Notes: generated from the sequence alone by a model not told the origin. A DNA stretch of 64,000 nucleotides from Limnanthes douglasii subsp. nivea (GCA_036936605.1 JAUPFV010000002.1:123488376-123552375), one strand, 5' to 3'; positions 35,461 through 47,050 are shown, counted from the stretch's first letter. Program-made: numbers and translations.

Positions 35461-36420
35461 GCATAGAAGAATACTCTTTTCCCAATGGAAATATTTTTCG
35501 AATAGGGAAATTATTATCACAAACTTTGCGAAACCAAATTGTTACAAGTTTTGTTTGCTAATTTAGATGTTTCCGCTTGGAAAAGAGATTAGTAGGGGTT
35601 CCATTTGATGTGATATGTCATAGTTTGGCTATAGATCCGAGGATCAAGCCACTTATTCAAAAAAGACGTGATTTTTTTGTTGAAAAGTCAGATTTTATTG
35701 TTGTAAAAGTGGATCGTTTGCCAATGGTCGGATATATTAGGGAGTCACGATATTCTTTATGAACAACCAAACTAGTGTTGGTTAAAAAGAAGAATGGAAA
35801 ATAAAAGATGTAGGTTGACTTCACATATTTGAATCGAGCTTGGCCTAAGTATCCATTTCATGTTCCACGAATAGATCAACTGGTTGATTCTACTTCAGTA
35901 AATAATATTTTGTCTTCTATGGATACTTTTGAAGGGTATAACCAGATTCAGATGGATCCAAAAGACCAAGAAAACACTACATTTATCACTGATCGAGGCT
36001 TAAATTGTTATAGGGTTATGCCTTTTGGTTTGAAAAATGTTGGAGCAGCATATTAAAGGTTGGTGAATAAAGCTTTTGATTCTCAGATTGGAAGAAATAC
36101 GGAGGTGTACATTGATAACATGTTGGTCAATATTTCAGTTGATGATAGACATTTGGAGAATTTAAAGGAAATATTTTAAATTTCATAGCTATTCGAGTAA
36201 AGCTAGATCTTGAGAAATATACTTTTAGAGTTTGAGCAGGAAAATTCTTGGGATATATTATTAGTGAAAAAGGGATAGAGGCTGATCCAGAGCACCTAAA
36301 GGCTTTAGTCCCAATGACAACACCTCGAACTATTAAGAAGGTGCAAATATTAACAGGAAGGTTAGCTGCCCTTAATTGATTTATTTTAAGGTATTCTGAT
36401 TTTTTTTCTTTATTCTATGT
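35461..36420 (+). pseudogene. pol: Element C reverse transcriptase, tandem unit 1
   Basis: VICHSLAIDPRIKPLIQKRR, then TKLVLVKKKNGK, RIDQLVDSTSVNNILSSMDT, FEGYNQIQMDPKDQENTTF and YRVMPFGLKNVGAAY. The active site reads VYIDNMLV instead of VYIDDMLV (second Asp to Asn). GYIISEKGIEADPEHLKAL follows. The protease that should lie between gag and this domain is absent: only about 70-100 bp separate the gag end from the N-terminal RT motif. Stops are present. Confidence 0.75.
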
Positions 36421-37002
36421 TTTATGAAGGCCAAAGGAGTTTGAATGGACATCGGATTGTGAAACTTGAAAAATTGGCTTTATCTTTAGTGGTGGATGCT
36501 AGTAAGATGCGCCATTAGTTTAAAGCTCATACTATTATGGTTCGAACTTACTTTCCACTAAATAATATGTTACAACCCCAGACATTTCTAGATGGATGAC
36601 CAAATGGTCAGTAGAGTTGGAAGATATTGATATCATTTTTCCTCCTCGAATGGCCATCAAGGCTCAAACTTTGGCTGATTTTCTTGTTGAATTTCATTCA
36701 AGCCAATCCGATAAGGAGTAAGATAAAGATATCTTGATAGAAACTTCAGTGTGATAGTTTGAATATATTGTGGCTCTAGTATATTGAGGTGCAGCGCATG
36801 AGGGAAATTGGTTGCATCTTCTAGGGAGGTTATGTATCAAGCAATTCGATTTGAGTTTCTTGCATCAAATAACGAAGCTGAATATGAGGCTGCTTTGGCT
36901 GATTCGAGACTTGATAATATTATGGAGCACCATCAGTTTGGTTAGAAACAGATTCACAGTTAGTAGCAAATCATACGACACGTGTTTCTGACGCTAAGAA
37001 AT
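36421..37002 (+). pseudogene. pol: Element C RNase H region, tandem unit 1, cut by the tandem joint
   Basis: TKWSVELEDIDIIFPPRMAI, then AQTLADFLVEFHSS. Next is the Tat-type RNase H piece YQAIRFEFLASNNEAEYEAA. It ends within SQLVANHTTRVSDAKK at the tandem joint, so unit 1 never reaches an integrase. Stops are present. Confidence 0.7.
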
Positions 37003-39734
37003 TCTCCTTTAACAACTGAGATAAGTTCTATTATTCTTCCGAAAAGTTTGATATTTCTAAGTTGAAGAATTTCGATGGGATGCAAGATCCCGATGATCAC
37101 ATCGACCAATTCAATAACTATATGATAATCTATGAAGATGATGATAGGGTGGTATGTAGAGCCTTTTCTCACACTTTTAAATACACACCTTTGAAATAGT
37201 AAAATAGGATTCTGATGGGATCTATTTCGAATTTTAAATATTTCTATATAGCGCTTCGACGATAATTTATGGGAAGTAAAGAAATTCGAGCAAATGGTGA
37301 CACTATCATATAATGTAAGCAGACTATGGTAGAGAATCTAAAGGACTATACAAATCGTTATGTGTTAACAAAAGAAGGATTATATAATTATGAAGAGTTG
37401 GTAGCTTTGGCTGCATTTTGGAGAATGTTTATTACCTGGTGATTTTAGTAAATGAAATAACAAAGAGGAGAGATTTGAATTTTGGACACTGATAACTACA
37501 GTCGAGGATCAAATTAAATTGGAGGACTCAACTAGAGTTCGAGGAATGGTTGGACCTAGTCCAAAGAATTCAGGACAAGTGTCAAATAATCAAGGACACT
37601 GTTCGAATTTGGCCAACCATCTCGTCCGAGAATAACAATAATTTCCTCCTCGACATGGAGCGTACCCTATTCAAGCTACACGGTATCAATTTCAAAGACT
37701 GAGGTCAAATCAGTGGATAAGGAAAAACTATTGTGTTGATTTAACTAAAAATGTTGTTGCAATTTTTGCAAAGGAAAAACGATATGTGAGCTTTAAAATT
37801 CCAGCTCCGATAAATAGACAAGATAAGAGCACACCAATAGGTTTTGTAAGTATCATAATGACATAGGAGATGATACTGGAAATTGTATAACTTTTAAAAA
37901 GGAGTATAGATTATGATTAAAACTGGAAACAAATTAGTTGTTTTTGTTAAAATACAAAGCAGAGGGCCAAAGGATCCTATTGCATCAACTTCGCAAGCAC
38001 CAAATCCGAATTCAAAGGAAGCAAATCTGATGATTTTGGACTCTAAGATCGATGAGTTTGACGCAGCTTTGGAGTATTTGGATACAGATCTAGATCAGTT
38101 AATTTTGATGGTTGTAGATGAGCCAATGGTGGAAGGACGAGTTCGAAGCTTATGTGAATATTTTGAGTTCTCTAACAGTAGGTGAAAGCATAGAGGAATA
38201 CTCTTTTCCCAATAGAAATATTTTTCAAATAGGGAAATTATTATAACAAACTTTGCGACAACAATTGTTACAATTTTTGTTTGCTAATTTAGATGTTTCC
38301 GCTTGGAAAATAGAGGATGTAGTGGGGGTTCTATTTGATGTGATATGTCATAGGTTGGCTATAAATCCGATGATCAAGCCAGTTATTCAACAAAGACGTG
38401 CTTTTTTCTGTTGAAAAGTCAGATTTTATTATTGTAAAAAGAGGATCATTTGTCTAGGGTCAGATATGTTAGGGAGTCACAATATCCTTAATGGACAAAA
38501 AACTAGCGTTGATAAAAAGAAGAATGAGAAATAAAATTTGTGTGTTGACTTCACATATTTGAATCGAACCTGCCCTAAAGATCCATTTCCTGTTCGTCGA
38601 ATAGATCAACGGGTTGGCTCTACTTCAGTAAATATTTATTTGTCTTTTATGGATACTTTTGCAGGCTATAACCAGATTCAGATGGATCGAAAAGACCAAG
38701 AAAATACTACATTTATCAGTGATCGAGGCTTAAATTGTTATAGGGTTATGCCTCTTGGCTTGAACAATGTTGGAGCAGCATATTAAAGATTGGTGAATAA
38801 AGATTTTGATTCTCAGATTAGAAGAAATACGGAGGTGTACATTGATAACATGTTGGTCAAAATTTCAGCTGATGATAGGCATTTGGAGAATTTGAAGGAA
38901 ACTTTTTTAAATTTAATATTTATTTGAGTAAAGCTAGATCTTGAGAAATGTACTTTTAGAGTTTGATCATGGAAATTCTTGGGATATATTATTAGTGTAA
39001 AGGGATAGAGGCTGATCCAGAGCAGCTGAAGGCTTTAGTCTCAATGACAACACCTCAAACTATTAAGGAGGTGAAAATATTAACAGGAAGGTTAGCTGCC
39101 ATTAATCGATTAATTTTAAGGTATTTTGAAAAGTGTTTTTTTTTTCTAAGTTTTATGAAGGCCAAATGAGTTTGAATGGACATCGGATTGTGAAACTTGA
39201 AAAATTGGCTTTATCTTTAGTGGTGGATGCTAGGAAGATGCGCCATTAGTTTAAAGCTCATACTATTATGGTTCGAACTTATTTTCCACTAAATAATGGG
39301 TTTCAACCCCTAGACATTTCTGGATAGATGACCAAATGGTCAGTAGAGTTGGAAGATTTTGATATCATTTTTCCTCCTTGAATGCCCATCACGGCTCAAA
39401 CTTTGGCTGATTTTCTTGTTGAATTTCATTCAAGCCAATCCGATAAGGAGTAAGATAAAGATATCTTGATAGAAACTTCAGTGTGATAGTTTGAATATAT
39501 TGTGGCTCTAGTATATTGAGGTGCAGCGCATGAGGGAAATTGGTTGCATCTTCTAGGGAGGTTATGTATCAAGCAATTCGATTTGAGTTTCTTACATCAA
39601 ATAACGAAGCTGAATATGAGGCTGCTTTGGCTGATTTGAGACTTGATAATATTATGGAGCACCATCAGTTTGGTTAGAAACAGATTCACAGTTAGTAGCA
39701 AATCATACGACACGTGTTTCTGAAGCTAAGAAAT
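37003..39734 (+). repeat. Internal tandem unit 2 of element C
   Basis: Second copy of 34,275-37,002, with many single-base differences and small indels. It continues without a break into the rest of the pol gene, so this is the unit in the original context. Confidence 0.9.
37060..38190 (+). pseudogene. gag: Element C gag, tandem unit 2
   Basis: KLKNFDGMQDPDDHIDQFNN, then EDDDRVVCRAFSHTFKYTPL (better kept than in unit 1), ENLKDYTNRYVLTKEGLYNY, and at the end IDEFDAALEYLDTDLDQLIL and RVRSLCEYFEFSNSR. Stops follow CEYFEFSNSR and lie elsewhere in the frame. FYIALRRxFMGSKEIRANGD matches FWVAFRRKCVGSKEVNGNGD of element A. Confidence 0.65.
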
Positions 39735-39735
39735 A
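38191..39735 (+). pseudogene. pol: Element C reverse transcriptase and RNase H, tandem unit 2
   Basis: NLDVSAWKIEDVVG and VICHRLAINPMIKPVIQQRR, then RIDQRVGSTSVNIYLSFMDT, FAGYNQIQMDRKDQENTTF and YRVMPLGLNNVGAAY. The active site is again VYIDNMLVKIS. RNase H parts and EFLTSNNEAEYEAALADLRL follow. Protease is absent as in unit 1, so both the protease loss and the Asp-to-Asn change came before the tandem duplication. Confidence 0.75.
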
Positions 39736-40966
39736 TTATTTAATTATGTATTCGCGTGAGCTTTGAAATTTGGTTTTCATTTTTGATAAAGTGACTATAT
39801 AACATATTAATCGATGAGATAACACGATTGTTAACTCTTTAGCAATAATTGCTTATACAAAAGAATATCCTTGGATATTATTACAGGAGAGTTCCTTCAT
39901 TCTAACATGATCAGAGCAATAAAAATATGATGAGGAGGTATTTGTCACTCCAGATACTATTCGAGGTGGTTGGAGGTCTAATATTCTTAATTTTTTGTTA
40001 AGGAGAATGTTGCCTCAAGATCTACAGCTGGCAGGTGGTGATACTTGTCAGTGTTTTGCCCATTTCATTCACAAACCAGCGATACCACTTATGTTTATTT
40101 TCAAAGCTATTCCTTTCGGAAGATGGGAAATATACCTGGTAGGACCATTGCCTATAGCTTCTAAAGGGTGTCAGATGATCATTGTTGTAGTGGATTATGT
40201 TTTGAAGTGGACAGAGGCTGAACCATTTTCTGGAACAAAGGCAAATGATGTAATTAACTTCAGTGTGAATAATATGTTTTGCCATTTTGGAGTTCCTCAA
40301 AAAATCACCACATATAACGGGCCTCAGTTTAACAATAGAGAAATGAGTTTTTTTGTGCTTCGAGGGCCATAAGACAGTAATTTTCTATGCAATTTCATCC
40401 ACAAGAAAATGGTCAAGTAAAAGTTACCAATAGATCTATTTTAAAAGGTTTGAAGAAGAATTTGACAGGTTTTGTAGAAAAATGACCTAACTATTTACAA
40501 GAGGTGTTGTGGGCTTATCTTACAACTCCTAGATAGGCTACTCAAGAAACCCATTTTGCATTCGTTTATGGTATGTATATTGTTAGTCCTGTAGAATCTA
40601 CCCTACCCTCTTATAGGGTACTTCAATATTCCGTAGAGGTGAGTAAAGAGGCAAAGATAACAGAGCTAGATTTGATCAAAGAGAAAAGAGTTAGAGCTCA
40701 TTTGAATATGACTCATTATCAAACGCTGATGAGAAGTCGGTAGAATTCGAAGGTGACAATGAGGGATTTCAAAGTAGGAGACAAAGTCTTGAGAAAAGTA
40801 TTCCTTCATATGAAAGACAAACGCCTCAGAAAGATGGCCCCAAATTGGGAGGGTCCTTATATGGTTATTGAGAGGTTGAAGCCGGGTACATATCACGTTT
40901 GTGATTAGCAAGGTAGGATGCTTTAACATCCTTGGAATATAGAACACTTGAAGTTGTACTGGGAAT
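39736..40966 (+). pseudogene. pol: Element C integrase
   Basis: The end of the RNase H region is followed by an integrase. DTCQCFAHFIHKPAIPL is the zinc-binding side. Then comes FGRWEIYLVGPLPIASKGCQ (Tyr where the first catalytic Asp belongs), VVVDYVLKWTEAEPFSGTKA, and KITTYNGPQFNNRE (Tyr for the second Asp). After a break come ENGQVKVTNRSI, VLWAYLTTPR and the C-terminal KMAPNWEGPYMVIERLKPGT. All three catalytic acids are changed or doubtful (Glu position reads Lys in QVKVTN). It cannot be active. Confidence 0.75.
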
Positions 40967-41225
40967 AATGTTTTGCTTTGAATCTGTTTTTAATAATTAG
41001 CACACTCTTTCCTACCTTGTTGGCCCAGAGAGGTTTGAGGTCTCATATAAATATTCAAAGATATTAATAAACACTTTTTTTTACCAATAGTTGTTTAAAA
41101 CATAAGTATTTCAAATAATTTTGGTAACTAGTCAAACACTGATCACCTTTTAAATTGTTGGCCAAAAGTAATTATTTTGAAGTGTTATAAGTTTATAATC
41201 AACAGTTTTATAATTTACAACCATA
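40967..41225 (+). other. Element C region after pol
   Basis: AT-rich untranslated sequence after the integrase end. No gene is seen. It leads into the 38-bp tandem array. Confidence 0.5.
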
Positions 41226-41418
41226 TTTGAGGTGCTACATTTTATAAACGCACTATACATATTCTAGGTGTTAACATTCTTTAAACACACCAACTGTTAT
41301 TTGAGGTGTTAACATTCTTTAAATACACCAATTGTTATTTAAGGTGCTACAATCTTTAAACACACCAATTGTTATTCGAAGTGCCACATTCTTTAGACAC
41401 AATTTTTAAGACATTATT
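41226..41418. repeat. ~38-bp tandem array in the 3' region of element C
   Basis: Five diverged units of about 38 bp containing GAGGTGTTAACATTCTTTAA and ACACACCAATTGTTATT. As in element B, the array lies between the integrase end and the reverse-oriented extra ORF, but the unit sequence is unrelated to that of B. Confidence 0.85.
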
Positions 41419-41639
41419 ATTATTCGAGGTGTGAAAATGACTTTGTTTTAAGAAAACAATGTATAAGTTTTATGATAGAACAAATGAATATAGAAAACGG
41501 AAAAGTAATCATTCATAAAAGATAATCCAAACTTACAACAAGATATTATGAATGTTAAACAACCAAGCAATAATAAAAAACAAGCCTTCACAAAACATCA
41601 AGCGACTTTAAACAAAAAACAAAAGAAAATGGTAGCGCA

Positions 41640-44570
41640 ATAGTTATTTATCTTCGTAATTCTATTCTGGAGAATCTCCTTCATCACATTCATTTTCTTC
41701 TGATTCTGTCTCTTCATAGGAATCAGTGGACACAAGATCAAAGGCTTCATTGGGTCGGTTGTCTAGGGAAATGAATTCCTATAAGCTAGATAAATTTACC
41801 TTGGGGAAATTAATTCATATAAGCTATAAAATTTTTTATTGGGTTGGTTGATTTATGATCATAGGCATTTGCTATAACAACCAATGTGTCTTTCCCGCAC
41901 TCAGTTTTGGAGGCCTCCACATCAATTTCCTTTTCTTTCCCAAGGCTAATCCTCAGATCAGTCATATCACTTATCAGCTTTTTCTTCTTTTCTTCAATCT
42001 TCTTTAAATATTCTTGAAGAGTAAAATACTTTTGCTGCTCCTTGGATAATTCCTTAAGATGATTGGTCTTGAGTTATTTTATCTTAGCCTTACGAGAAGT
42101 CTTGAGATCCTTCTATTTTTTATCATGGATGGAGCGGAGATGGTGTTTAAGTTGGATCGCTCTATAGATATATTGTGACCAATCAACCCTTGAAAATACA
42201 GAATTACTCCTCGGTGTGTTTGCCAAAATTCTCCCTCATTTTTTCTTTGCTGCTGCATCATTTTTATATCTAACCATATGCATGGCCATATTTTCTAACT
42301 GGCTTCAAGAAGAAGTTACCTCTGTGCATAGCCATCTAGATACTTCTTCGAGTAGGGAATAAGATTACAGAGCAAGTAAGACCTTTACGGATGGTTTTTG
42401 CTCCTGGACAAGGATGAACCTTTATTTGTTGTAAGGCATGATAGCATTTGAGGAAACCAAGTGAGTATCTGAAGAAGGAAAGAGTTCATGCAAGAGAGAA
42501 GTAGTGACTTGATGGCCAATTTTTCGATATCGTTCTTGGATTTCTTGAACTTTTTGATCTATATCTTTGTAGACAGCTTGAAGCTCTTTTTCACTAGTAG
42601 GCTCATTAGGAAACAATTGGTCCTCTCCTTGGTAATGTTTTGTCACCGTTTCTCCAAGATTATCTTCTACTTCGACTACTTCTTGAATATTGAGTGTTTT
42701 AGTTTCCTCAACTCCGGTTGGAGGAATATCTAAAGAAATTAATTTAGCGGTCTCTTATACTCATTTTGATGATGAAGATTTTGCAACTTTCTTTTTCCTT
42801 GGAGTAGAAATTTTCTTCTTTCTTGAAGAAGGCTCAACTTCGAATCCCTCCTCGATTGTGGGCAGGCCAACTTCAACTGTTTTCCTTTTGTTTTCGACTA
42901 TTTTTTTCTTCTATGAACTCAAATATTCTTAAGGTCTAGCATTAGATGTACGAGCTATTTTTGTATTTTTCCATTTCTTTTTTGAGGGAAGATGGCTGTC
43001 AGATTTTTTCCTCATTGGAAGAGTCACCTTACCATCAAGTGCTATCAGTCTCTTCACCACCAAATTTGGATTTGGTGGCTCCAACAGGTTTTTGGAGTGG
43101 AACCTATTGATCTACTTTTTTTCTTCCCAGGTGCTAGCTTCACAAAAATGTCCTTCGCATCTTTCTTAGAACACTTATATCTCTTCAAAATTCCTAAAAA
43201 AGTGGAATTATAAATGGAAAATTAAACATAAGGTATACAACGAGAGAAAAAATGAAAACAAAATAGAATTTGTTGTTACTCCTCCAGACGAGGTTGAGTT
43301 TTGAAGGGTTGTCCTCAGATATCTCCTTCCCGTTCCCCAAGCTCCACATATGAAGATACAATTTTTCTTCCAATTTTTTTTAGCTTTGACCAAGGCATCG
43401 ATAATTTTAAGATCATCATCAAGGTTTAGGTAATAGAAAGGCAATATCAGTTTCTTCGAAATTTTAGTTAGAGCGATGGAATCTTTGATGAAAAGGGGAA
43501 TTTGGCTTAGTCTGGAAGCCATGATCACTTATAGAAGTGTGAATTATTTATTGGGTGTTTCTTTTGTAGAGAAAATGTCTAGGAGTTCGAAATACTCCAC
43601 TATCATCAGATCTAATAGGAACCAAAGACCCCAGTTGATGATCTCAGGGTTGACCACCAGTTCATCTATTCCAAAGTCAATTGGAGTCTCCCCCTCTTTT
43701 GGAAATCAAAGTGTAATATTAACTGTTATTCCCCATTCTTTTATCAGAATACTAGCTTGAGCCTCATTATAGTAGATGTAGGGCACGTTTTTTAGCGCCA
43801 TAATATATTCGGAGAGGATTGGATTTAGGTTTACACTTATTGAGGCAAAAACATCATCGAGACCTTAATTGGAGCCAATTTTTCTTCCATTATTCTGTGG
43901 TGCTCTTGATTTCGAGGCATTTTCCTCAGTATCAGCTTCAATATTTTTTGAGGCATCATCTTCAGTATCAACCTCGACGTTCGATTGATTTGCTTCTGAA
44001 TAAAATTCTTTTCAGAAGCTTTACCTATAAGTCGACGTGGATTTGAAGTTAAGGTTGCGTTCTCTGGTTCATTATTTGAGGGATTTTGTTGTGACTCTGT
44101 GATAGTCTCAACAATCTCCCTCCGGGGAAGAGAAAATGGTGAAGTGCTAACCTCCTCAAAATCTCCCATAGCTAGAAAATTTTATTTTTGGTAGGATGTC
44201 TTTGGAGAGGTGAGTTTTTTGCTTGACCTGAGGAGATGAAGTTTCTTCTGATATTTTTGATGTAGATAAGCTTTGAGTTACTTTACAATTTTTTTCGAGG
44301 AGATGCAGCTCTGGAACTAGTAGGAGCTGGAGAGGAAATTCAAGGTGTTGGTTGTGAAGGATTTGTTGATAAAGGTTGTTGAGATTCTATGGTGGATATA
44401 GTTGGAAACGCATGAGATATTTGATTCATATTGAAATTACCGTAGTATATGGTTTCGGTATAAAATCGAGGAGTGTTTCTTATCAATCCAGCAGCTATGT
44501 ACTCCTCGGCTCTTTCACTGATGGAGAATTAATTGTAAGCACCAAAAACGTTTTTCTCAGGATTTGAAGA
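41640..44570 (-). pseudogene. Extra ORF of element C, antisense to its gag-pol
   Basis: The minus strand carries a long decayed protein. A Pro/Ser-rich N-terminus (ISSPAPTSSRAASPRKK, ~44,300) comes first. A conserved globular part (43,760-43,208) includes MASRLSQIPLFIKDSIALTK, YLNLDDDLKIIDALVKAKKN and WKKNCIFICGAWG. A basic linker (VEPSSRKKKISTPRKKKVAK) and a charged coiled-coil part (NEPTSEKELQAVYKDIDQKV) follow, then an acidic end (EETESEENECDEGDS) with a stop near 41,645. The layout matches the extra ORF of element B and the 'putative gypsy type transposon' (Transposase_28-like) proteins of Tat elements. Stops and frameshifts break it. Its role is not established. Confidence 0.55.
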
Positions 44571-45224
44571 AATTGGTTTTCTCGGTTTTTTGGGTTTTAA
44601 GCATTTTTTCATATACTGACTTGAAGATTCCTTAAAGAGTTTGAGTTTTCCGGTGAATATAGCCAAGGAGTTGGTTACTCGGGGAAGGGTAGCAAGGGAT
44701 TCTCTAAGGCGAAGGAAATTTTTTCCCTATAGAAAGTTTGTGTGAGGTACAAAATGAAAGGTTATTTATAGAAGAAGTTGGGAGAGATAAAATGATGTCA
44801 GAGAAGCTGAAGAGGTGAAACGTTTGTGTGTAAAGAGGATAATATGACGTCTGTTCACTGTCAGACCTAGGGTCGGGTGTAGTGAATAGAGCATAATGAC
44901 TCATTGCACGTGTAATATTCCATAACAAACATTTATAACCATTGTGAAGAAACCAACTCATACTTCTACATATAAATTTGTTTGAGAGAATTGATCTAAA
45001 CTAAATTCGAAGTAAATTCCTATACAGATGTATCCAAAGAAAATAACTTAAAATAATTTCGAAGTGAATGCGCGCATAAATGTATCCGAAGAGGATAATC
45101 TTGAAGTTAATTAGTTTTGAAGTGATTTACGTTCAAAGCATATTTAACTTGGCAATGAGTTTTTCCTGCTTATTGTGATTTCTAAAGTGATAACTAATTC
45201 TTATTTACTGTCTTTCTATAAGAA
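44571..45224. other. Element C region between antisense ORF and 3' LTR
   Basis: Upstream flank of the antisense ORF, probably holding its promoter. Repeated TTCGAAGTxAAT words occur at about 45,005-45,120. No other gene is seen. Confidence 0.4.
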
Positions 45225-45236
45225 CTAGGGGGCTAC
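45225..45236 (+). promoter_or_regulatory. Element C polypurine tract
   Basis: ACTAGGGGGCTAC directly precedes the TGATAAGG start of the 3' LTR. It would prime plus-strand DNA synthesis. A matching GGGGGCTAC-LTR joint is seen on the minus strand at 52,472-52,480. Confidence 0.65.
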
Positions 45237-45535
45237 TGATAAGGATATCAAATGTTGATGACTTAAATGTAATGAATTAAAGTTTTATATGATCAATTAT
45301 AAAGATATATGATATATTTTAGGCTGTTTGTAAAGATGGAGGGCTAAAGTGCAATTAACTCACATTGGTAACTAAATTTTGTTTCACTAAGTCTCATTGC
45401 CTATAAATTACGTTAAAGGCTGTTAACATAAGGGACGATATTTTCTAAAGCTAATACTACTTTGTTACTTTTAATTTCTCTATCTATAATCAAACTCTTT
45501 TTTCTAACATTCATGAACTAAATTCACAAATATCA
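45237..45535 (+). repeat. Element C 3' LTR
   Basis: 299 bp from TGATAAGGATATC to ACAAATATCA. A TATA-like CTATAAATTACG lies at about 45,400. After it the MULE gene resumes with ATATGTGCCTCC. It has clear differences from the 5' LTR, including the ~48-bp segment absent there, so the insertion is old. Confidence 0.8.
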
Positions 45536-47050
45536 ATATGTGCCTCCGGTTCTACAAGCAAGGTTGATGTGCTTCTTCAACTGACTTGCTGTAAGCTCTG
45601 TATCTTCTATATTATCGACCTCTTCATGTTCAGTTTGGTCCTTACGTGTAAGACCCTCTTCATCATCCTCAGCTTCATTTGTTGCTTTCGTGTCTACATT
45701 ATCTTTGCTATGTTTTATTGTGAAACCATGTTTGTGTTAAATATAAACTATAATCTTAGATGTTACCTGTTTAGTTGGTACCACATGCACTATTTCTGGA
45801 ACCTCCTCATCTAGGCAATAGAAATACAGGGAATATTTTTTCTTAAGTGCTTCATTTTCAGCTTCAACGGTTTCCTTTATTATTCAAACATTGATTTCAA
45901 ATGAGCTAACTCTGTCTGCAGATCTTGGATCTGTGACAACAATAACATGTAAAATATTAGAACTTATTTTCATAACCTGTTTTGGCCAATCCAAGTACAA
46001 CAATACTTACTTGTCTCTCTTTTCGTGCTAGTGAATACTGTAACCGGTTATTTTCAACTGATAATCAATACGTAGTAGTAATCATTTTCTCTTCCACTCT
46101 CTCACGTAGAAGTGAACGTGAAAGTCCCTTCAAACATTGTTGTCTTTATCGTACCGATACTGGTCCTACGTTTTGGTCTCTTTCTCTTTTTCTTTGTTTT
46201 GCTTGGAGTCAGGTCACGTTGTACTATCAGATCTTTGAGCGGTAGTTCAAAGTCATCATAATTTCCTTAATGAGTTTATGCAAAAACATTATCCTCAACT
46301 CTTCTTTCCGGAGGTCGAACGATGCTTTTAAAAAGGTATATAATGAGTGTCTCTAGCCGCTTCCATATGTTCAGCCGTAATAATATTTCTCCTGAGTAGG
46401 TTTCTGATGCTAACTAACCCTGACCTAGAAAAGACACATCTAGCTTGACCATATGTACAGAATGCGATACACGTTCAACATTGTACGAAGAGGATGCGAT
46501 TTACTACATAAATGCACATGCATATCCACTATTAATCGAAATTCAAGGATCTCTTCCCACATCGGAGTAACAAAGCATAAAACTACCACCCATACTAACC
46601 ACAATACTAACCACAACACGATCATAACGAACAAATAACGATCACCAACCACACCCATAAAACAACCATGCAGCATAAAATCAAATCAAAACATGAGTAA
46701 CAATATACCTACTAACTTATATATAAACTAATCAACCAAACACTGTAATAAACAATACAAACACTATAAACTCAGAACTACATAATCAACCCGAATATCA
46801 AACAACTTGATTACGTTGAGTTTGGTTTAAAAATTTAAAAAAAAGTACTTATACTTGTTTATCGACGTCTAAACACCGACTCTAGGTTCAAATAGGCTTT
46901 TACCTGCATAGGTTAACCAGCTTGAGACGTTGTCAACACCTCACCAGAGATAGTTAAAGTGGTCGGGTGTTTTGCCGGATTAAATAACAGTTGGGTTGGA
47001 CGAACGGGTTGCAGGGTTTCGTGTTTCACTATTCAAATTTATTCTAGTAA
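45536..47050 (-). pseudogene. Convergent MULE gene, 5' part
   Basis: Continuation, on the minus strand, of the gene cut by element C. Exon-like pieces in order from the 5' side: one ending PMQ before GTAAAAGCC (~46,900-47,020); SGLVSIRNLLRRNIITAEHM (~46,400); FELPLKDLIVQRDLTPSKTK with a basic run (KKKRKRPKRR, ~46,200); a coiled-coil part (IQDLQTELAHLKSMFE, VEAENEALKKKY); then EVPEIVHVVPTKQ before GTAACATC (~45,780). Stops and frame changes occur. The protein is not recognised. The basic cluster could be a nuclear localisation signal. Confidence 0.45.

Larger units (their letters stand above)
34275..37002 (+). repeat. Internal tandem unit 1 of element C (2.73 kb)
   Basis: The segment from TCTCCTTTAACAACTGAG to GACGCTAAGAAAT is repeated directly at 37,003-39,734. 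At the joint GCTAAGAAAT is followed by TCTCCTTTAAC with at most one base of overlap. The unit covers gag through the Tat-type RNase H. Confidence 0.9.

Noticed and set aside
46453..46676. Overlapping plus and minus frames near the MULE end
   Set aside because: Low-complexity Thr/His/Asn or Val/Leu strings; neither shows coding signs or a known motif.
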